The notes: generated from the letters alone by a model not told the origin. Numbered from the stretch's first letter, positions 13,703 through 23,510 are shown. The stretch is DNA of 49,414 nt from Cruoricaptor ignavus (GCF_900141665.1 NZ_FQYI01000012.1:1-49414); one strand, 5' to 3'. Numbers and translations: made by a program.

Positions 13703-16700
13703 TCAATAATTATTAATCGTTACGAAGTAGGTATCCTCATCTCTGTAGACATTAGCGGTTGACCCCTGCTTGCCGCTAACGGCATCCCCGCCCGCCATTG
13801 CGATGCTTACGCCGCTGCCCGCCTCGAAGCGCACATTGCCCTGCCCAATCTTGATGTATGTGGCGATAAAGTTTTCCTCCGCATCCTTGGACAAGGTGAT
13901 TACCACATCTTTGCCGCTCTTGACCTTTACTTGGCATTCGTTCTGGTGGACGCCGTTGGCACCCACATCTGTGTTTAGTGCAGATTGCACCACTACCGAC
14001 TGCCTGATGCCCCTGATCTGGTCTATGTAGTTCTTGATGGCGTCGCTGTTGGGATTTCCAAAGAAAAACTTCACGAGTGGGTATTGGTCTTTAGCCTGCT
14101 CGAAATTGCTCCACCCCACCCGTATGGTCTTGTATTCCTTGTCAAATGTTGACACATCCTCCCGAACATTCTGCGAGCTCCAGTCGTACCCGTAGATTAG
14201 TGGCTCTGCCGTTCCATCTTCGGTAATCCCGAGTGCGGTGACATAGGCTTCAATATCCCCGCTCACGGGGCGGTAGCCTTTAAAAGATATCCCCTTCACC
14301 CCCCTGCCATCGAAGTCCTTCCACTTGTTCACGGGCGTATCGAAGTATCCCTCATCGGGGAAGATGGTGCCATCTGCCTTCACATACCCGTAGTTCCACC
14401 CCGTTTCTGTCACTTGGCTTACCTCGTCCCCCTTCAGGAAGGATTTAAGTATCAGGTCGTAGGCTTCGTGCGTGTGGTTGATGTCGGATTTTCTGCTGAG
14501 AATGATTGGCAGGTTGTCAATATCCTTAATCTCGTGCCTATGCTCCTTAAAACCGTTGATTTCTAAGTTTCCATTACCTATCAGGGATTGCCCGTTGATG
14601 GTTTTTAATTCTTCCCTATGCACGAAGGTGTCAGCCAAGCCATCCCAAAACCCGTCTATCCCGAATTCCTTGGTTACGATGCCATCATAATCGTGGTACT
14701 CTATCCCTATGGTATTATCGGTCAGGTAAATGGATTCTATATATCTTACCCCTTGAATACTCCAAGATACATATTGCTCGTTACCATTCTGGTCGGTATA
14801 ATCTAATATTAGACTTCCATCATCTTCCCAAAGACTGTCTATGCTTCGGATGCCTTGGGAAGTGCCCCCGCCTCCAACCTCTATGTTGGATATCATCTCT
14901 AAAACTTCCTCCGTGGTCATCACATCCAGCCTCCGAAGCCAAGCCTCAACATCAAAATCGTCAAGGTTGCCAGCATCCCTGTCAGCCTTGTGAGAAACTA
15001 TCAAATTGCCAATATTCACAATAACAGCGTTCCAAGCCGACCCATCAAATGTCAACAGAGCAAAGCTGTTCGCAGGTACCACAATGTTGCTCGCATTAGG
15101 ATATGTACCCTCGCCAGCAAAACCCCAAACCTGCCCCGCAGGAATCACCGTGGATGGCTTTATCATCCCCAGATACTTCACCGCATTGTTCCTGAATAAT
15201 TCCGCAATCACCCTTCTGGTGTTCCCATCCTTGTCCGCAAGTATCAAATACTGGAAGATGTCATTAGGAGATTCCAAGTTTTGAACAGGCTTGTCCAATT
15301 TCCTTGAAATGTCCGCAGCCAGCTTAGCATCGGCATCCTTCCTTGCCGCAACCTCTTTCCCCAATTCTGCATTCACCGTGTTCAGCCCAGCCTGCAAAGC
15401 CGAATCCGCATTCTTCCTGTTGTTTTCCTCGGTTTCCAACCTGCCCAGAATCGCCGCATCCGCATCATACAATTTCTTATTTACCTCCGCCTGCGCCCTG
15501 CTTATAGGCTTGTCATAATCCGAAGTATTATCCACGCTTCCCAACCCCAAGTCAGCCTTTGCCAGATGTACGATTCCAGTCTTTCCATTGACCGACTGCA
15601 CAGCACCACCCGATGAGGTAATGTTCGGCAGCTGATGGTATGGCACCTTGCCATCAGCCCCGAGCGTTGCCAATCCTCCCGCTACACCAGCAGTGGATTT
15701 ATCCAGCTTGGAATTAATCGCCTCCCGTGCCTGTCTTGAAAGCGGCTTATCCTCGTCTGAAGTGTTGTTTACGGCTCCAAGTCCGATTTGCCCCTTGGTA
15801 ACTCTATGCGGGTTGCTAAAATCACCAATATGCGCATCCAGCGCTGCCTTGCCTGCTTTTGTGTCCAGCTCGGCTTTCTGGGCTATGGAAATCGGCTTCT
15901 GCGAATCGCTGGTGTTATCCACATTTCCCAGACCGATGTCAGATTTGTCAATCCTTACATCCCCGATTTTTCCGTTGACAGATGTAACTTTTCCCTGCGC
16001 ATTTATTCCGATAGGCAATTGCTCGGGCTTCACTTTTCCATCCGTTCCCAGAGTGGCAATGCCATCTGGCTTCCCCTCCCTCGCTGTGTCTATCTTGGTT
16101 TTTAACGCTTTCGAAACCGCTTCAGAAATTGGTTTGTCAGCATCAGAAGTGTTATCAACATTCCCCAGTCCCACCTGCTGCTTGCTAACACGGTGCGGAT
16201 TACTATAATCGGAAATGTGATTGTCAACAGAACTTTTGGATGCCTTGGAATTCAATGCTTCCTGCGTGGCTTTTGAAACTGGCTTGTCGGCATCTGAAGT
16301 GTTGTCAACACTTGACAATCCTAAATCAGATTTACCAAGCACCACATCCCCAGTTTTTCCGTTCACAGAACTTACCTTCCCTCCGGAAGATATCGCCGGT
16401 AGCTGCGAAGCTGTAATCTTACCATCTGTACCCAAAGTGGCAACTCCCCCGGGCTGCCCCAATGCCGACTTATCCACCTTCCTGTCTAAGCCCGCCTGAA
16501 CAGCCTGAGAAATCGGCTTCTCTACATCCGCCGTATTATCCACTCGGGAAAGCCCTACATCTCCCTTCGTAACCCGATGCGGATTGCCGTAATCCCGGAT
16601 ATGCTGGTCTAACTTAGCTACATCCGCCTTGGAAGCCAGTGCCTGAACAGCAACATACGATAGCGGTTTTTCCTTGTCCGAAGTATTGTCAACCCTGCCA

Positions 16701-16909
16701 AGACCAACCTGATTCTTAGACACCCGATGAGGATTGTCAAAATCTGACAAGTGGTCTTCGATGTCAGAAACATCAGGAATGTCTGCCTTGTTCGCCTTGG
16801 TTTCGTTGATGTCGTCAATCACATCAGCTACCCTGCCCCGAGTGTTTCCGTATTTGTTAGTTTCCTGCCGAATCTGCAGGGATTTATCGTTTATTGATTT
16901 TTCGCTCAT
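13703..16909 (-). CDS. Tail fibre protein with tandem repeats
   Basis: 1068 residues. From about residue 40 to 480 it carries seven copies of a motif like GLGNVDNTSDADKP, four of NPHRV[ST]K and three of ATLGTDGK, the repeat types of long tail fibres. A coiled-coil stretch (about 480-530) and several globular domains with the receptor-binding tip follow. It is the longest gene after the tape measure. Expected role: host recognition. Confidence 0.85.
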   Translation of the reverse strand: MSEKSINDKSLQIRQETNKYGNTRGRVADVIDDINETKANKADIPDVSDIEDHLSDFDNPHRVSKNQVGLGRVDNTSDKEKPLSYVAVQALASKADVAKLDQHIRDYGNPHRVTKGDVGLSRVDNTADVEKPISQAVQAGLDRKVDKSALGQPGGVATLGTDGKITASQLPAISSGGKVSSVNGKTGDVVLGKSDLGLSSVDNTSDADKPVSKATQEALNSKASKSSVDNHISDYSNPHRVSKQQVGLGNVDNTSDADKPISEAVSKALKTKIDTAREGKPDGIATLGTDGKVKPEQLPIGINAQGKVTSVNGKIGDVRIDKSDIGLGNVDNTSDSQKPISIAQKAELDTKAGKAALDAHIGDFSNPHRVTKGQIGLGAVNNTSDEDKPLSRQAREAINSKLDKSTAGVAGGLATLGADGKVPYHQLPNITSSGGAVQSVNGKTGIVHLAKADLGLGSVDNTSDYDKPISRAQAEVNKKLYDADAAILGRLETEENNRKNADSALQAGLNTVNAELGKEVAARKDADAKLAADISRKLDKPVQNLESPNDIFQYLILADKDGNTRRVIAELFRNNAVKYLGMIKPSTVIPAGQVWGFAGEGTYPNASNIVVPANSFALLTFDGSAWNAVIVNIGNLIVSHKADRDAGNLDDFDVEAWLRRLDVMTTEEVLEMISNIEVGGGGTSQGIRSIDSLWEDDGSLILDYTDQNGNEQYVSWSIQGVRYIESIYLTDNTIGIEYHDYDGIVTKEFGIDGFWDGLADTFVHREELKTINGQSLIGNGNLEINGFKEHRHEIKDIDNLPIILSRKSDINHTHEAYDLILKSFLKGDEVSQVTETGWNYGYVKADGTIFPDEGYFDTPVNKWKDFDGRGVKGISFKGYRPVSGDIEAYVTALGITEDGTAEPLIYGYDWSSQNVREDVSTFDKEYKTIRVGWSNFEQAKDQYPLVKFFFGNPNSDAIKNYIDQIRGIRQSVVVQSALNTDVGANGVHQNECQVKVKSGKDVVITLSKDAEENFIATYIKIGQGNVRFEAGSGVSIAMAGGDAVSGKQGSTANVYRDEDTYFVTINNY

Positions 16910-16912
16910 TTC

Positions 16913-17212
16913 CTATTCAAATGTGTCATCAAAAGACAAGTCAAATATTTTCATTTCATCAACCTCTCCCGGCTCGTGGCGGTACTCGCAAACACAGTTG
17001 TAATTGTACAGCACATCGGTAAGCTGGTTGATGCTATTTATTTTCTCTCCGTTTACCGTTATAGAATCAAATGGGATGTTTTTAAATAATACCCCGCCAG
17101 TCAAAATGTTGTCAATGGTCACCAATCCCTTCAAATCACGAGCAGAATAGATTCTTGCATAATAATCAATCCCAACCCGAAAGGTCTTGTAGTCAATAAT
17201 CCTAAAATCCAC
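16913..17212 (-). CDS. Small virion-module protein, unknown
   Basis: 99 residues, beta-rich, acidic C-terminus. The N-terminal sequence (FRIIDYKTFRVG, RDLKGLVTIDNI) hints at a small tail or connector domain. It overlaps the upstream gene by 11 bp and ends 3 bp before the tail fibre. Confidence 0.6.
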   Translation of the reverse strand: MDFRIIDYKTFRVGIDYYARIYSARDLKGLVTIDNILTGGVLFKNIPFDSITVNGEKINSINQLTDVLYNYNCVCEYRHEPGEVDEMKIFDLSFDDTFE

Positions 17213-17786
17213 CGCTAATCGTTTTGAATCTCACCCCAGTTAGCTTTTTTGTCTTCCCGCAACTGCACGCGCCTTTACATCCGCATACTTTCGGGCATCC
17301 GCAATCATCAAACTTTTCATAATCCTCACGAACTCTGCACAAGTATTCCTTCACGCTCTCATACGCCTCCCTACCCATTGACCGATATTTGTTGCTGAAA
17401 TCCGTAACCTCCTTCAAAGGCGTTGGCAAGCTGAATTCATTGTTCTTCCGAACCGTGCCGTTCGCCGTGTCATTCATCTGGTTTATCAGCAGGTACCGGG
17501 CATAGCTGTAGTAAACCCACACGCGCTTGAATCCCATATTTAGGTAACTCCTGCCGTTCCATTCATAACTTCCGCAGCCTAACAGCCGCTTCCATTTCTC
17601 TTCTTCGCTGTCAAAATTTTCCAGAATCTCCTTCACGAAGTCGTAGCAGAACAGCGGAATAATGTCAAACTGCAAGGCTTCGTCCACCGCGATGCACAGC
17701 TTCTTCAAATCGCAATGAACAGCAACATCACCGATGCAGTCAAAGTCTCTAGGAAACAAATACTTATTGTAATGCTGGCACTCCAT
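17202..17786 (-). CDS. Head-tail module protein with cysteine-rich tail, unknown
   Basis: 194 residues. The N-terminal 150 residues are helical and resemble small connector-like proteins found after portals. The end (about 158-178) has eight cysteines in CGCPKVCGCKGACSCG, a possible metal cluster. It overlaps the portal gene by 23 bp. A role in head completion is a guess from position. Confidence 0.6.
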   Translation of the reverse strand: MECQHYNKYLFPRDFDCIGDVAVHCDLKKLCIAVDEALQFDIIPLFCYDFVKEILENFDSEEEKWKRLLGCGSYEWNGRSYLNMGFKRVWVYYSYARYLLINQMNDTANGTVRKNNEFSLPTPLKEVTDFSNKYRSMGREAYESVKEYLCRVREDYEKFDDCGCPKVCGCKGACSCGKTKKLTGVRFKTISGGF

Positions 17787-18975
17787 TTTCTACGCCTTTT
17801 ATCGGTATAAAACTTATCTGCCTTCCCAGCAGTTTTGACATCACTGTTTCCAGCTTGAATCTTTCGGTTTCATTCTGCTCCCAGTAAAACCGCTTCATCT
17901 CGCTGTATGTGTCCGCAGATGTGCCGAACAGCGCGCCGCTACCCGAGAAAACCAGCGCCTCCGGAATGTTGTTGAAAGCCCCCGTTATCTTCTGCCGAAG
18001 CGATTTTTCCGTGCTCTCAAACAACTTGTCATCAAACTGCGCCTTTATAAGGTCTATCTTGAAAACCTTGTCAATATCATCCGCAGACCCAAGCGGAACA
18101 TCCACCACCATCACATCCGCAGCGTTATCGCTGCCAAGGTTGTCCTTTAATACCTTGTTGAACTCATCCACATCCCCCGGCTCCGCCTCGTCATCTTGGA
18201 ATTTCTTTACTATCACCTTCCCAAGCCACCCGGTCCTCGCCTGAGAGTTGTTGTAAACGCTTATCCTGTATTCCGTGTCCATATCGTTATACACAGAGTC
18301 CCAAGGCGGTAATGCATATGGATATTTCGGTGTCAGATTCAAATAATAAACCTGACCGCGATAATTTTCCACCAAGTCTTTAGGCGTAGGATTTATGATT
18401 CCCTTCAACCTGCAGTCGTTCAGCATCTGTGCCTTAACAATTGTGGGATCCTCGGTGTATGGATAAAACCACTTCGTGGCTTTGTTTTCGGATTTCTGGA
18501 AAATACTCTTTCCCTCCTCCTGTACCAGCTGGTAGAATTTCCCGGGAAATTCGTCATCATCTTCTTTGCTTCTCGCCATTAAAACAGAATCCAACACCCT
18601 TAGGTTATACCTCTCTAACTGTAGCTGTGATGACTGCCTGAATTTCCAAAATATGTGAAAGAACACGCCATAGTGCATCGCGATTTCCGCCGCAGCATTG
18701 TCCGCAATGTCGTTAATGGTTTCTCCGCGCGCGTTAACCACGATATTGTCGGTAACCCCATCACCCGAGATGTATTTAGCCATCATATTACTCGCCCTTC
18801 TTCCTGTTGGAGAATTATGAATTATCTTCTCCATTCTCAGGGGATACAGATTGTCGGAATCCCTCAGGTATATCTTTTTGTCGTCTGCCGAAACAGAATT
18901 ATCCCTGCCGAACAACTCAAGATTGGTCGCACGCAGGGATTTTTTCTTTGCCTTTATCTCTCCAAAAGGAAGCAT
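17764..18975 (-). CDS. Portal protein
   Basis: 403 residues. It has the architecture of Bacteroidetes phage portals: N-terminal clip-like region, central alpha/beta part, and the wing region near the end, with LRQKITGAFNNIPEAL followed by a helix ending in RFYWEQNETERF. It forms the dodecameric ring at one vertex through which DNA is packaged. Unusually it lies downstream of protease and capsid genes and far from the terminase. Confidence 0.75.
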   Translation of the reverse strand: MLPFGEIKAKKKSLRATNLELFGRDNSVSADDKKIYLRDSDNLYPLRMEKIIHNSPTGRRASNMMAKYISGDGVTDNIVVNARGETINDIADNAAAEIAMHYGVFFHIFWKFRQSSQLQLERYNLRVLDSVLMARSKEDDDEFPGKFYQLVQEEGKSIFQKSENKATKWFYPYTEDPTIVKAQMLNDCRLKGIINPTPKDLVENYRGQVYYLNLTPKYPYALPPWDSVYNDMDTEYRISVYNNSQARTGWLGKVIVKKFQDDEAEPGDVDEFNKVLKDNLGSDNAADVMVVDVPLGSADDIDKVFKIDLIKAQFDDKLFESTEKSLRQKITGAFNNIPEALVFSGSGALFGTSADTYSEMKRFYWEQNETERFKLETVMSKLLGRQISFIPIKGVENGVPALQ

Positions 18976-18980
18976 AAGAT

Positions 18981-19523
18981 TTATTTAACTTCTTCGTCTA
19001 TCTCTTTGGATTGCAGGTAAACTTCCAACTCATCTTTTTTCAGGCTTTTCCATTCCGATTCCTCATAACCTTTTTCAGCGGCTTCCTTCTGCATCTCCTT
19101 CAATGTTTTAGTGTTTTTTTCTTCAGGCTTTTTCCCTTCCGCCTGAGGAAGAACTTTGAATTCAGCCTTCCTATCTTTTAGCTGCTCATCCGTTCCAATC
19201 TCCAGATATTTTCTTGCGAAATCTTCCGTCATCTGGTGCCCATATGTCCTTATCTTGAATGACCTGCCCGCACCTTCGTCATATTGCTCATAAGTGTAAA
19301 TCTTGTGCGCATCCCTTAGCTGAAATGTCTTGCTTGTGTCCATAGTGGTGGTTTTTATTTGTTGGTTAGCCGTGAACTTCGCCCAGTCCTGATTGAAAGT
19401 ACACGGTACGCAGCTCGGCATATACCCGAACTTTTCTTTGAATAATCTCTTATACTCATCAAGCAGCTCGGATGAATTCCTCACCCGAGAACTGCCTAAT
19501 GATATCAACTCCTCATATGTCAT
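18981..19523 (-). CDS. Head-module protein, unknown
   Basis: 180 residues: an alpha/beta N-terminus with two cysteines (PSCVPCTF) and a charged helical C-terminal third rich in Lys and Glu. It is between the tail-tube candidate (1-bp overlap) and the portal. Possibly a head-completion protein. Confidence 0.6.
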   Translation of the reverse strand: MTYEELISLGSSRVRNSSELLDEYKRLFKEKFGYMPSCVPCTFNQDWAKFTANQQIKTTTMDTSKTFQLRDAHKIYTYEQYDEGAGRSFKIRTYGHQMTEDFARKYLEIGTDEQLKDRKAEFKVLPQAEGKKPEEKNTKTLKEMQKEAAEKGYEESEWKSLKKDELEVYLQSKEIDEEVK

Positions 19524-20107
19524 TACGCCGCGAATAATGAGTCAAAATCCGCTACCGCATTGCTACCATCTCTCGGCTTGTAAACCAATGGTGCGTACTG
19601 CTCCTGCGCATCCTCATCAGACTGAAGCGGAATCAGCGCAGGACCACCATTCTCAACAATGTCAAATGTATAGTCCCCTGTGCTTAGCCCGTTTTCAAAT
19701 CCATAGATTTCAATCACATCGTTGGATGCCTGCAAAGCAACCACGAATCTGCCGTGATCAAGCTTGTCAAGAATACACTTCTGCTCAGATGTCAAGCCCG
19801 CCGAAAGAATGTTCACGGTGTGGAGGTACTGCACGAATCCGTTGTCATTCTTGGATTTAGCATAAAATCCTTTTATGGAATTTGAACTGGAAGGAAGCTT
19901 TATCCTCACTCCGGTTTTCCCCGGCTTAAGTACCAGCGATGTGGTAAAGTCGCAGTTTGCACCAGTCACATTAATGGTGGACGCTGACCTGTCAATGTCA
20001 TTCCAGTTAATTATCACCGCTTCCTGATGGTATTTCCTCACTAGCGAGCGCACGCACGAAAGGTCAAAACCCTGTTGTAATTCTGCACAAATATTAGCTG
20101 TTGCCAT
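19523..20107 (-). CDS. Candidate tail-tube (or head-tail) protein
   Basis: 194 residues, mostly beta, no cleavage signal. The segment VVALQASNDVIEIYGFENG, followed by a strand-rich end, resembles the tube proteins of Bacteroidetes siphoviruses that I know. It lies 16 bp after the capsid gene. A head decoration protein is the alternative. Confidence 0.5.
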   Translation of the reverse strand: MATANICAELQQGFDLSCVRSLVRKYHQEAVIINWNDIDRSASTINVTGANCDFTTSLVLKPGKTGVRIKLPSSSNSIKGFYAKSKNDNGFVQYLHTVNILSAGLTSEQKCILDKLDHGRFVVALQASNDVIEIYGFENGLSTGDYTFDIVENGGPALIPLQSDEDAQEQYAPLVYKPRDGSNAVADFDSLFAA

Positions 20108-20123
20108 TTCCCTGATTTTAAGT

Positions 20124-21254
20124 TTAAATAGCTAAAAGGACATTATTCTTCTTAGGCATTGCCGGCCCGAAGTAGCCGCCGCCCTTCATATACACCTTGT
20201 CATCATCTCTGGAATACCACATATCGAAGAAGTTCAGGTTTGATGTTTCCTGCGTTCCGATAAGAAGATTTTCCTTGTAGGTAAGCAATATCCTGTTCGG
20301 ATTCACCCTCGCCGCGTTAGCATTGGTAATCTCCCTTCCATTCCAGCCGCTGTTCAGCTCGGTGGTTTTGTTGATGATTTCATCCCAAACTCCCATAACG
20401 CGGATTGGAATATTGTGGAAGGTCAATCTTTCATAATCAAAAGCCGGAGCCCCAGCTACCTTCTGCGGGTCGATAACCTGCAATCCGTTGCAGCAGCTCT
20501 TGTCACTAAGCCTGTTGAAATACAGGGCAAGCGCCATTGCGTTTTTCTTTGTCATCCTGAACTCAACGGGCTTGTCAGTCATCCAAGATTCGTTGTAGAA
20601 CCTCACATACATCTGCTCCAATATCTCATACACCCGCTCCCCGGAAAGCTCCTGCTCCGCATAGGTAGCACCTTTGTTTTCCGCAATCGCAATGGTGTTC
20701 CCCGCAGCCTCAGCACGAGTAAACCATCCGTCTACACCATTGAAGAAGCGAGAATTTGAGGATTTGTCCCCGAAATAAGCTACCCTCCATTGTGCCGCGA
20801 GATAGTTTGTTGTGAACTTTCTCTTCATCCACTCCACTATTGCAGACTGCATATACTCCTCGTTTTTCGGCTGGTCAGTCTGTACCATCTTCCACTGGCG
20901 GAAGAACACTAGGAACTCATCCGAGAATGACCTAAGACAAATTGATGTTTTACACTCAATCAATCCTAAATCCCAACGGTCTGTTGAAAAATTCAGTTGT
21001 GAGTCACATTCCGGGATTTCACAGACATTCGGGTCTGAGAACGGGAAGGATTGATAATCCGGCTGATCATCAATAATCGGCACCAAGCTGCCGTGTCTCA
21101 CACCGGTAATAACGGTGTGGTCGTTTGCGATGTCCGCTACATCCACCGATTCGGTGAAAATAGCCTCAGAGAACAGCATCTTCTCAGCTGAGGTAAGGTC
21201 GCTCACCATACCTACAATCTGGTCTCTGAAATTTCCTTCAAAAGTATTAGCCAT
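20124..21254 (-). CDS. Major capsid protein (HK97 fold)
   Basis: 376 residues. Length, position directly after the protease/scaffold gene, and features such as the C-terminal ILLTYKENLLIGTQ followed by FFDMWYSRDDDKVYMKGGGYFGPA fit HK97-type capsid proteins of Bacteroidetes phages. It forms the head shell. Confidence 0.8.
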   Translation of the reverse strand: MANTFEGNFRDQIVGMVSDLTSAEKMLFSEAIFTESVDVADIANDHTVITGVRHGSLVPIIDDQPDYQSFPFSDPNVCEIPECDSQLNFSTDRWDLGLIECKTSICLRSFSDEFLVFFRQWKMVQTDQPKNEEYMQSAIVEWMKRKFTTNYLAAQWRVAYFGDKSSNSRFFNGVDGWFTRAEAAGNTIAIAENKGATYAEQELSGERVYEILEQMYVRFYNESWMTDKPVEFRMTKKNAMALALYFNRLSDKSCCNGLQVIDPQKVAGAPAFDYERLTFHNIPIRVMGVWDEIINKTTELNSGWNGREITNANAARVNPNRILLTYKENLLIGTQETSNLNFFDMWYSRDDDKVYMKGGGYFGPAMPKKNNVLLAI

Positions 21255-21260
21255 GATATG

Positions 21261-22403
21261 TTATTTTTTAAGATTTAGAAACGCTCCCCTAATTTCCGAC
21301 CTACCTTCTTCCTTTTTGGTCTCTCTCGGCTTGTCCTCATCAATTGGTTTAGCGAAATTTTGATAAGTTTTCACGAGCTCCGTAGCCTCGTTCAGCCTGT
21401 TGGAAACAGATAAGTTTTCGGCTTTCAGGTTCTCAATCTCTTTCTTGAGTTCCTGAATTTTTCTGACATTGGCAGCATTCTCAGCCTTGATATTCTCTAA
21501 TTCCTCGATGGTTTCATCCGTTTTCTCTACAATTTCAGTAAGCTCCTCGCCACTGAATCTGAAAGTGTCTCCGTTTTGCATCAAATATTCACCACCGTTG
21601 CTCTCACCTGCCGGCTTACCGTCAAACCTCGCCTTGTCGCCAATCTTCGGCGTGTCGTCCTCGCCAAGCTCGAAGAAGTCTAGCTCGTTGTTTTCCGCAG
21701 TGTAGAGAATCTTGTTTTTCGGTCCTTCGCCGAATAGGAAATTCTCCACTCTCTTGAAGAAATCTTTCTTCTCTTTTTCAGTTTTGTTCATATAATGTCT
21801 TTTTTTAGTCCGTTGCTCAGCGTTCCTGCTCCTTATGGAATTCATCACGATTGAATTCTCAGGCGCATACACATTTTCAAACTCCGTGTAAAAGCCATAC
21901 TTAAGCGCCTCATCGGCACTCACGAAGCTATCTTGCGCCATCAGTTGCAGCGCCTCCTCCCTGCTGATATTCGTACGCTCGGCATAAAGGCTTGCGATCT
22001 GGCTGTCTACCCTGTCAAGCAAATCTGCTGTCTTCTTATGTTCTTCACGATTCCCTACGGTGTAGCACCACGCATTGTGGATGAAAGGCTCGGCGTACTG
22101 GTTACCTATCCTCTTATCTCCGGCAAGCAGAATGATTACGCCAGAAGAAGCACAGTAACCGTCCGCCCTCGTGGAAAGGCTCACGCCGTTCCTTGTCTTA
22201 TAGTTCAGTAGCTTGTTATAAATCGCAAAAGCAGTGGTCGTGCAACCTCCGAGAGTGTGGATGTTGACCATCACTTCATCGCCGCTTTCCGGGTTGATGG
22301 AATTCAGCGCCGAATTCAGGCTCTCAATGTCGAACTCGGTGCCGTCGTCATACCATTTGAATGGCACTATATCTCCGTAGATGTTAATTTCGTGCGTTGT
22401 CAC
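21261..22403 (-). CDS. ClpP-type prohead protease with C-terminal scaffold
   Basis: 380 residues. Residues 1-175 are a ClpP/SppA-like serine protease: LGG (51-53), nucleophile S86 in DGYCAS, H109 in PFIHNAW. Residues 205-380 are acidic with a coiled coil at about 295-345 and look like a scaffolding protein. An in-frame ATG at 21791 (M205) could yield the scaffold alone, as in lambda C/Nu3. It processes and shapes the prohead before packaging. Directly upstream of the capsid gene. Confidence 0.85.
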   Translation of the reverse strand: MTTHEINIYGDIVPFKWYDDGTEFDIESLNSALNSINPESGDEVMVNIHTLGGCTTTAFAIYNKLLNYKTRNGVSLSTRADGYCASSGVIILLAGDKRIGNQYAEPFIHNAWCYTVGNREEHKKTADLLDRVDSQIASLYAERTNISREEALQLMAQDSFVSADEALKYGFYTEFENVYAPENSIVMNSIRSRNAEQRTKKRHYMNKTEKEKKDFFKRVENFLFGEGPKNKILYTAENNELDFFELGEDDTPKIGDKARFDGKPAGESNGGEYLMQNGDTFRFSGEELTEIVEKTDETIEELENIKAENAANVRKIQELKKEIENLKAENLSVSNRLNEATELVKTYQNFAKPIDEDKPRETKKEEGRSEIRGAFLNLKK

Positions 22404-22536
22404 AATTTTAACTTTCTCTAATACAAAGATTTAGAGATAAAATCGTAATTTTGAGCTGAAACGATGTGTTTCAAAATGCCCGAAAACCCCGTATTTATCG
22501 GCATTTTGGAAGGTTTAACAGTAAATTCTGCGCAGC
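22404..22536 (+). promoter_or_regulatory. Divergent intergenic region with -7 element and long inverted repeat
   Basis: Between the leftward protease gene and the rightward small membrane genes. TAATTTTG (22446-22453) is a plus-strand -7 match. A 12-bp inverted repeat with one wobble (22469-22480 with 22500-22511, core CAAAATGCC/GGCATTTTG) follows. Neither side of the hairpin has a T run, so it may be an operator or RNA hairpin rather than a terminator. Confidence 0.45.
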
Positions 22537-22848
22537 TTGATTACCTTTTTAATAGTATTTTTCGTGTTTTTCTTCACCTCCAAGGCTGTGATTGATAGAA
22601 ATCGCAGAAGGAAGAAGCGCCGTACAGCTTGGCTTTTAGAAGAATCACTGCCAAAATCGGATGGTCAAAACACCGATAATAGATACATTTTGTACCACGA
22701 GAAGAAAATGGCAGACGATGCCGCCTATGAAGAGTATGTAGAATGGTGCAAATTCCACGGCGAAACCCCGATGAACAAGGAAGGCTTCGGATTAATCAGA
22801 AGTGAAGAATGGAAAATCGAAGAGAAGATAAGAAAGGCATTGAAATAA
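22537..22848 (+). CDS. Small membrane protein against the late operon (moron-like)
   Basis: 103 residues from a TTG start. The N-terminus is a membrane helix (ITFLIVFFVFFFTS) followed by a very basic stretch (RNRRRKKRR), so it should insert with the rest in the cytoplasm. The remaining 75 residues are acidic and aromatic. It is on the plus strand inside an otherwise leftward late region, with its own candidate promoter. Start choice is uncertain because no ATG precedes the helix. Confidence 0.55.
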   Translation: MITFLIVFFVFFFTSKAVIDRNRRRKKRRTAWLLEESLPKSDGQNTDNRYILYHEKKMADDAAYEEYVEWCKFHGETPMNKEGFGLIRSEEWKIEEKIRKALK

Positions 22849-23030
22849 ACTGGTACATCATCTACGCCGTGGCAATTGCCGCTCTCGCTTACTACGCAGG
22901 TTGGTTAAACCGTGAACTCAGGGAAACTAAAGAACTCTTGGAAATGTGCGAATACCGTTACTACAGGGAAATCAAAGTTTTTGATGAAGAAGGCTCAACG
23001 CCTGCTCCACCTTCCTTACGGAAACCTTAA
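22809..23030 (+). CDS. Second small membrane protein of the plus-strand pair
   Basis: 73 residues: basic N-terminus, a membrane helix (WYIIYAVAIAALAYYAGWL), then a charged helix. It overlaps the preceding gene by 40 bp in another frame and its 3' end overlaps the leftward gene at 22972. The clear membrane helix supports it being real. Function unknown. Confidence 0.5.
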   Translation: MENRREDKKGIEINWYIIYAVAIAALAYYAGWLNRELRETKELLEMCEYRYYREIKVFDEEGSTPAPPSLRKP

Positions 23031-23205
23031 ACCTGCTCGCAACAACGCCCTTCCTCTCCTTCGGGCTCTGGATAAACTTGTGTTTTTCGTACTCCTCACA
23101 AATAGTTAAATAGTCTATTGCCGCGCTGATAGATTTCACACCGACGCGGTCAAGTCTGTATAGGTATTCTAAATTTTCTGATATAAAATCCTTTACTCTT
23201 TCCAA
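22972..23205 (-). CDS. Small unknown protein, helical
   Basis: 77 residues, helical and basic, with a possible HTH (SRFKVSVRKVEQALSLL). It overlaps the Cys-rich gene by 13 bp. Last gene of the tail block before the plus-strand pair. Confidence 0.55.
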   Translation of the reverse strand: MERVKDFISENLEYLYRLDRVGVKSISAAIDYLTICEEYEKHKFIQSPKERKGVVASRFKVSVRKVEQALSLLHQKL

Positions 23206-23510
23206 AAACGGCAGGGTTTTACCGATTGTCTTAATTTAAAGCTTAGTACGCACCCGCAGTCACCACAGCTTTTCCCGGAAAGCCCCGGTATATCCCTGTC
23301 TGCAACCCTCTCACTCGCAATCTTCTCATCAACGAAAAAATCACAATCGGCACAGAAATTCTCCAGCCGGTCTTCCGCTATTAGATTCCATCTCTCAGAA
23401 TGCGATAAAAAGTTCCGTATGCCAACTATTACAGCCTTCAAATCTGTCTTATAGCTTGGATTCTCTTCTGACTTCCACTGTTCCATCAGTGTCTTCACCT
23501 TACTCCACAT
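23193..23510 (-). CDS. Small zinc-ribbon-like protein
   Basis: 105 residues. The C-terminal half has CADC and CGDCGC plus a later Cys (KPCRFW), four or five likely zinc ligands of a rubredoxin-like ribbon. It shares one base with the tape-measure stop. Its role in the tail module is not known. Confidence 0.6.
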   Translation of the reverse strand: MWSKVKTLMEQWKSEENPSYKTDLKAVIVGIRNFLSHSERWNLIAEDRLENFCADCDFFVDEKIASERVADRDIPGLSGKSCGDCGCVLSFKLRQSVKPCRFWKE

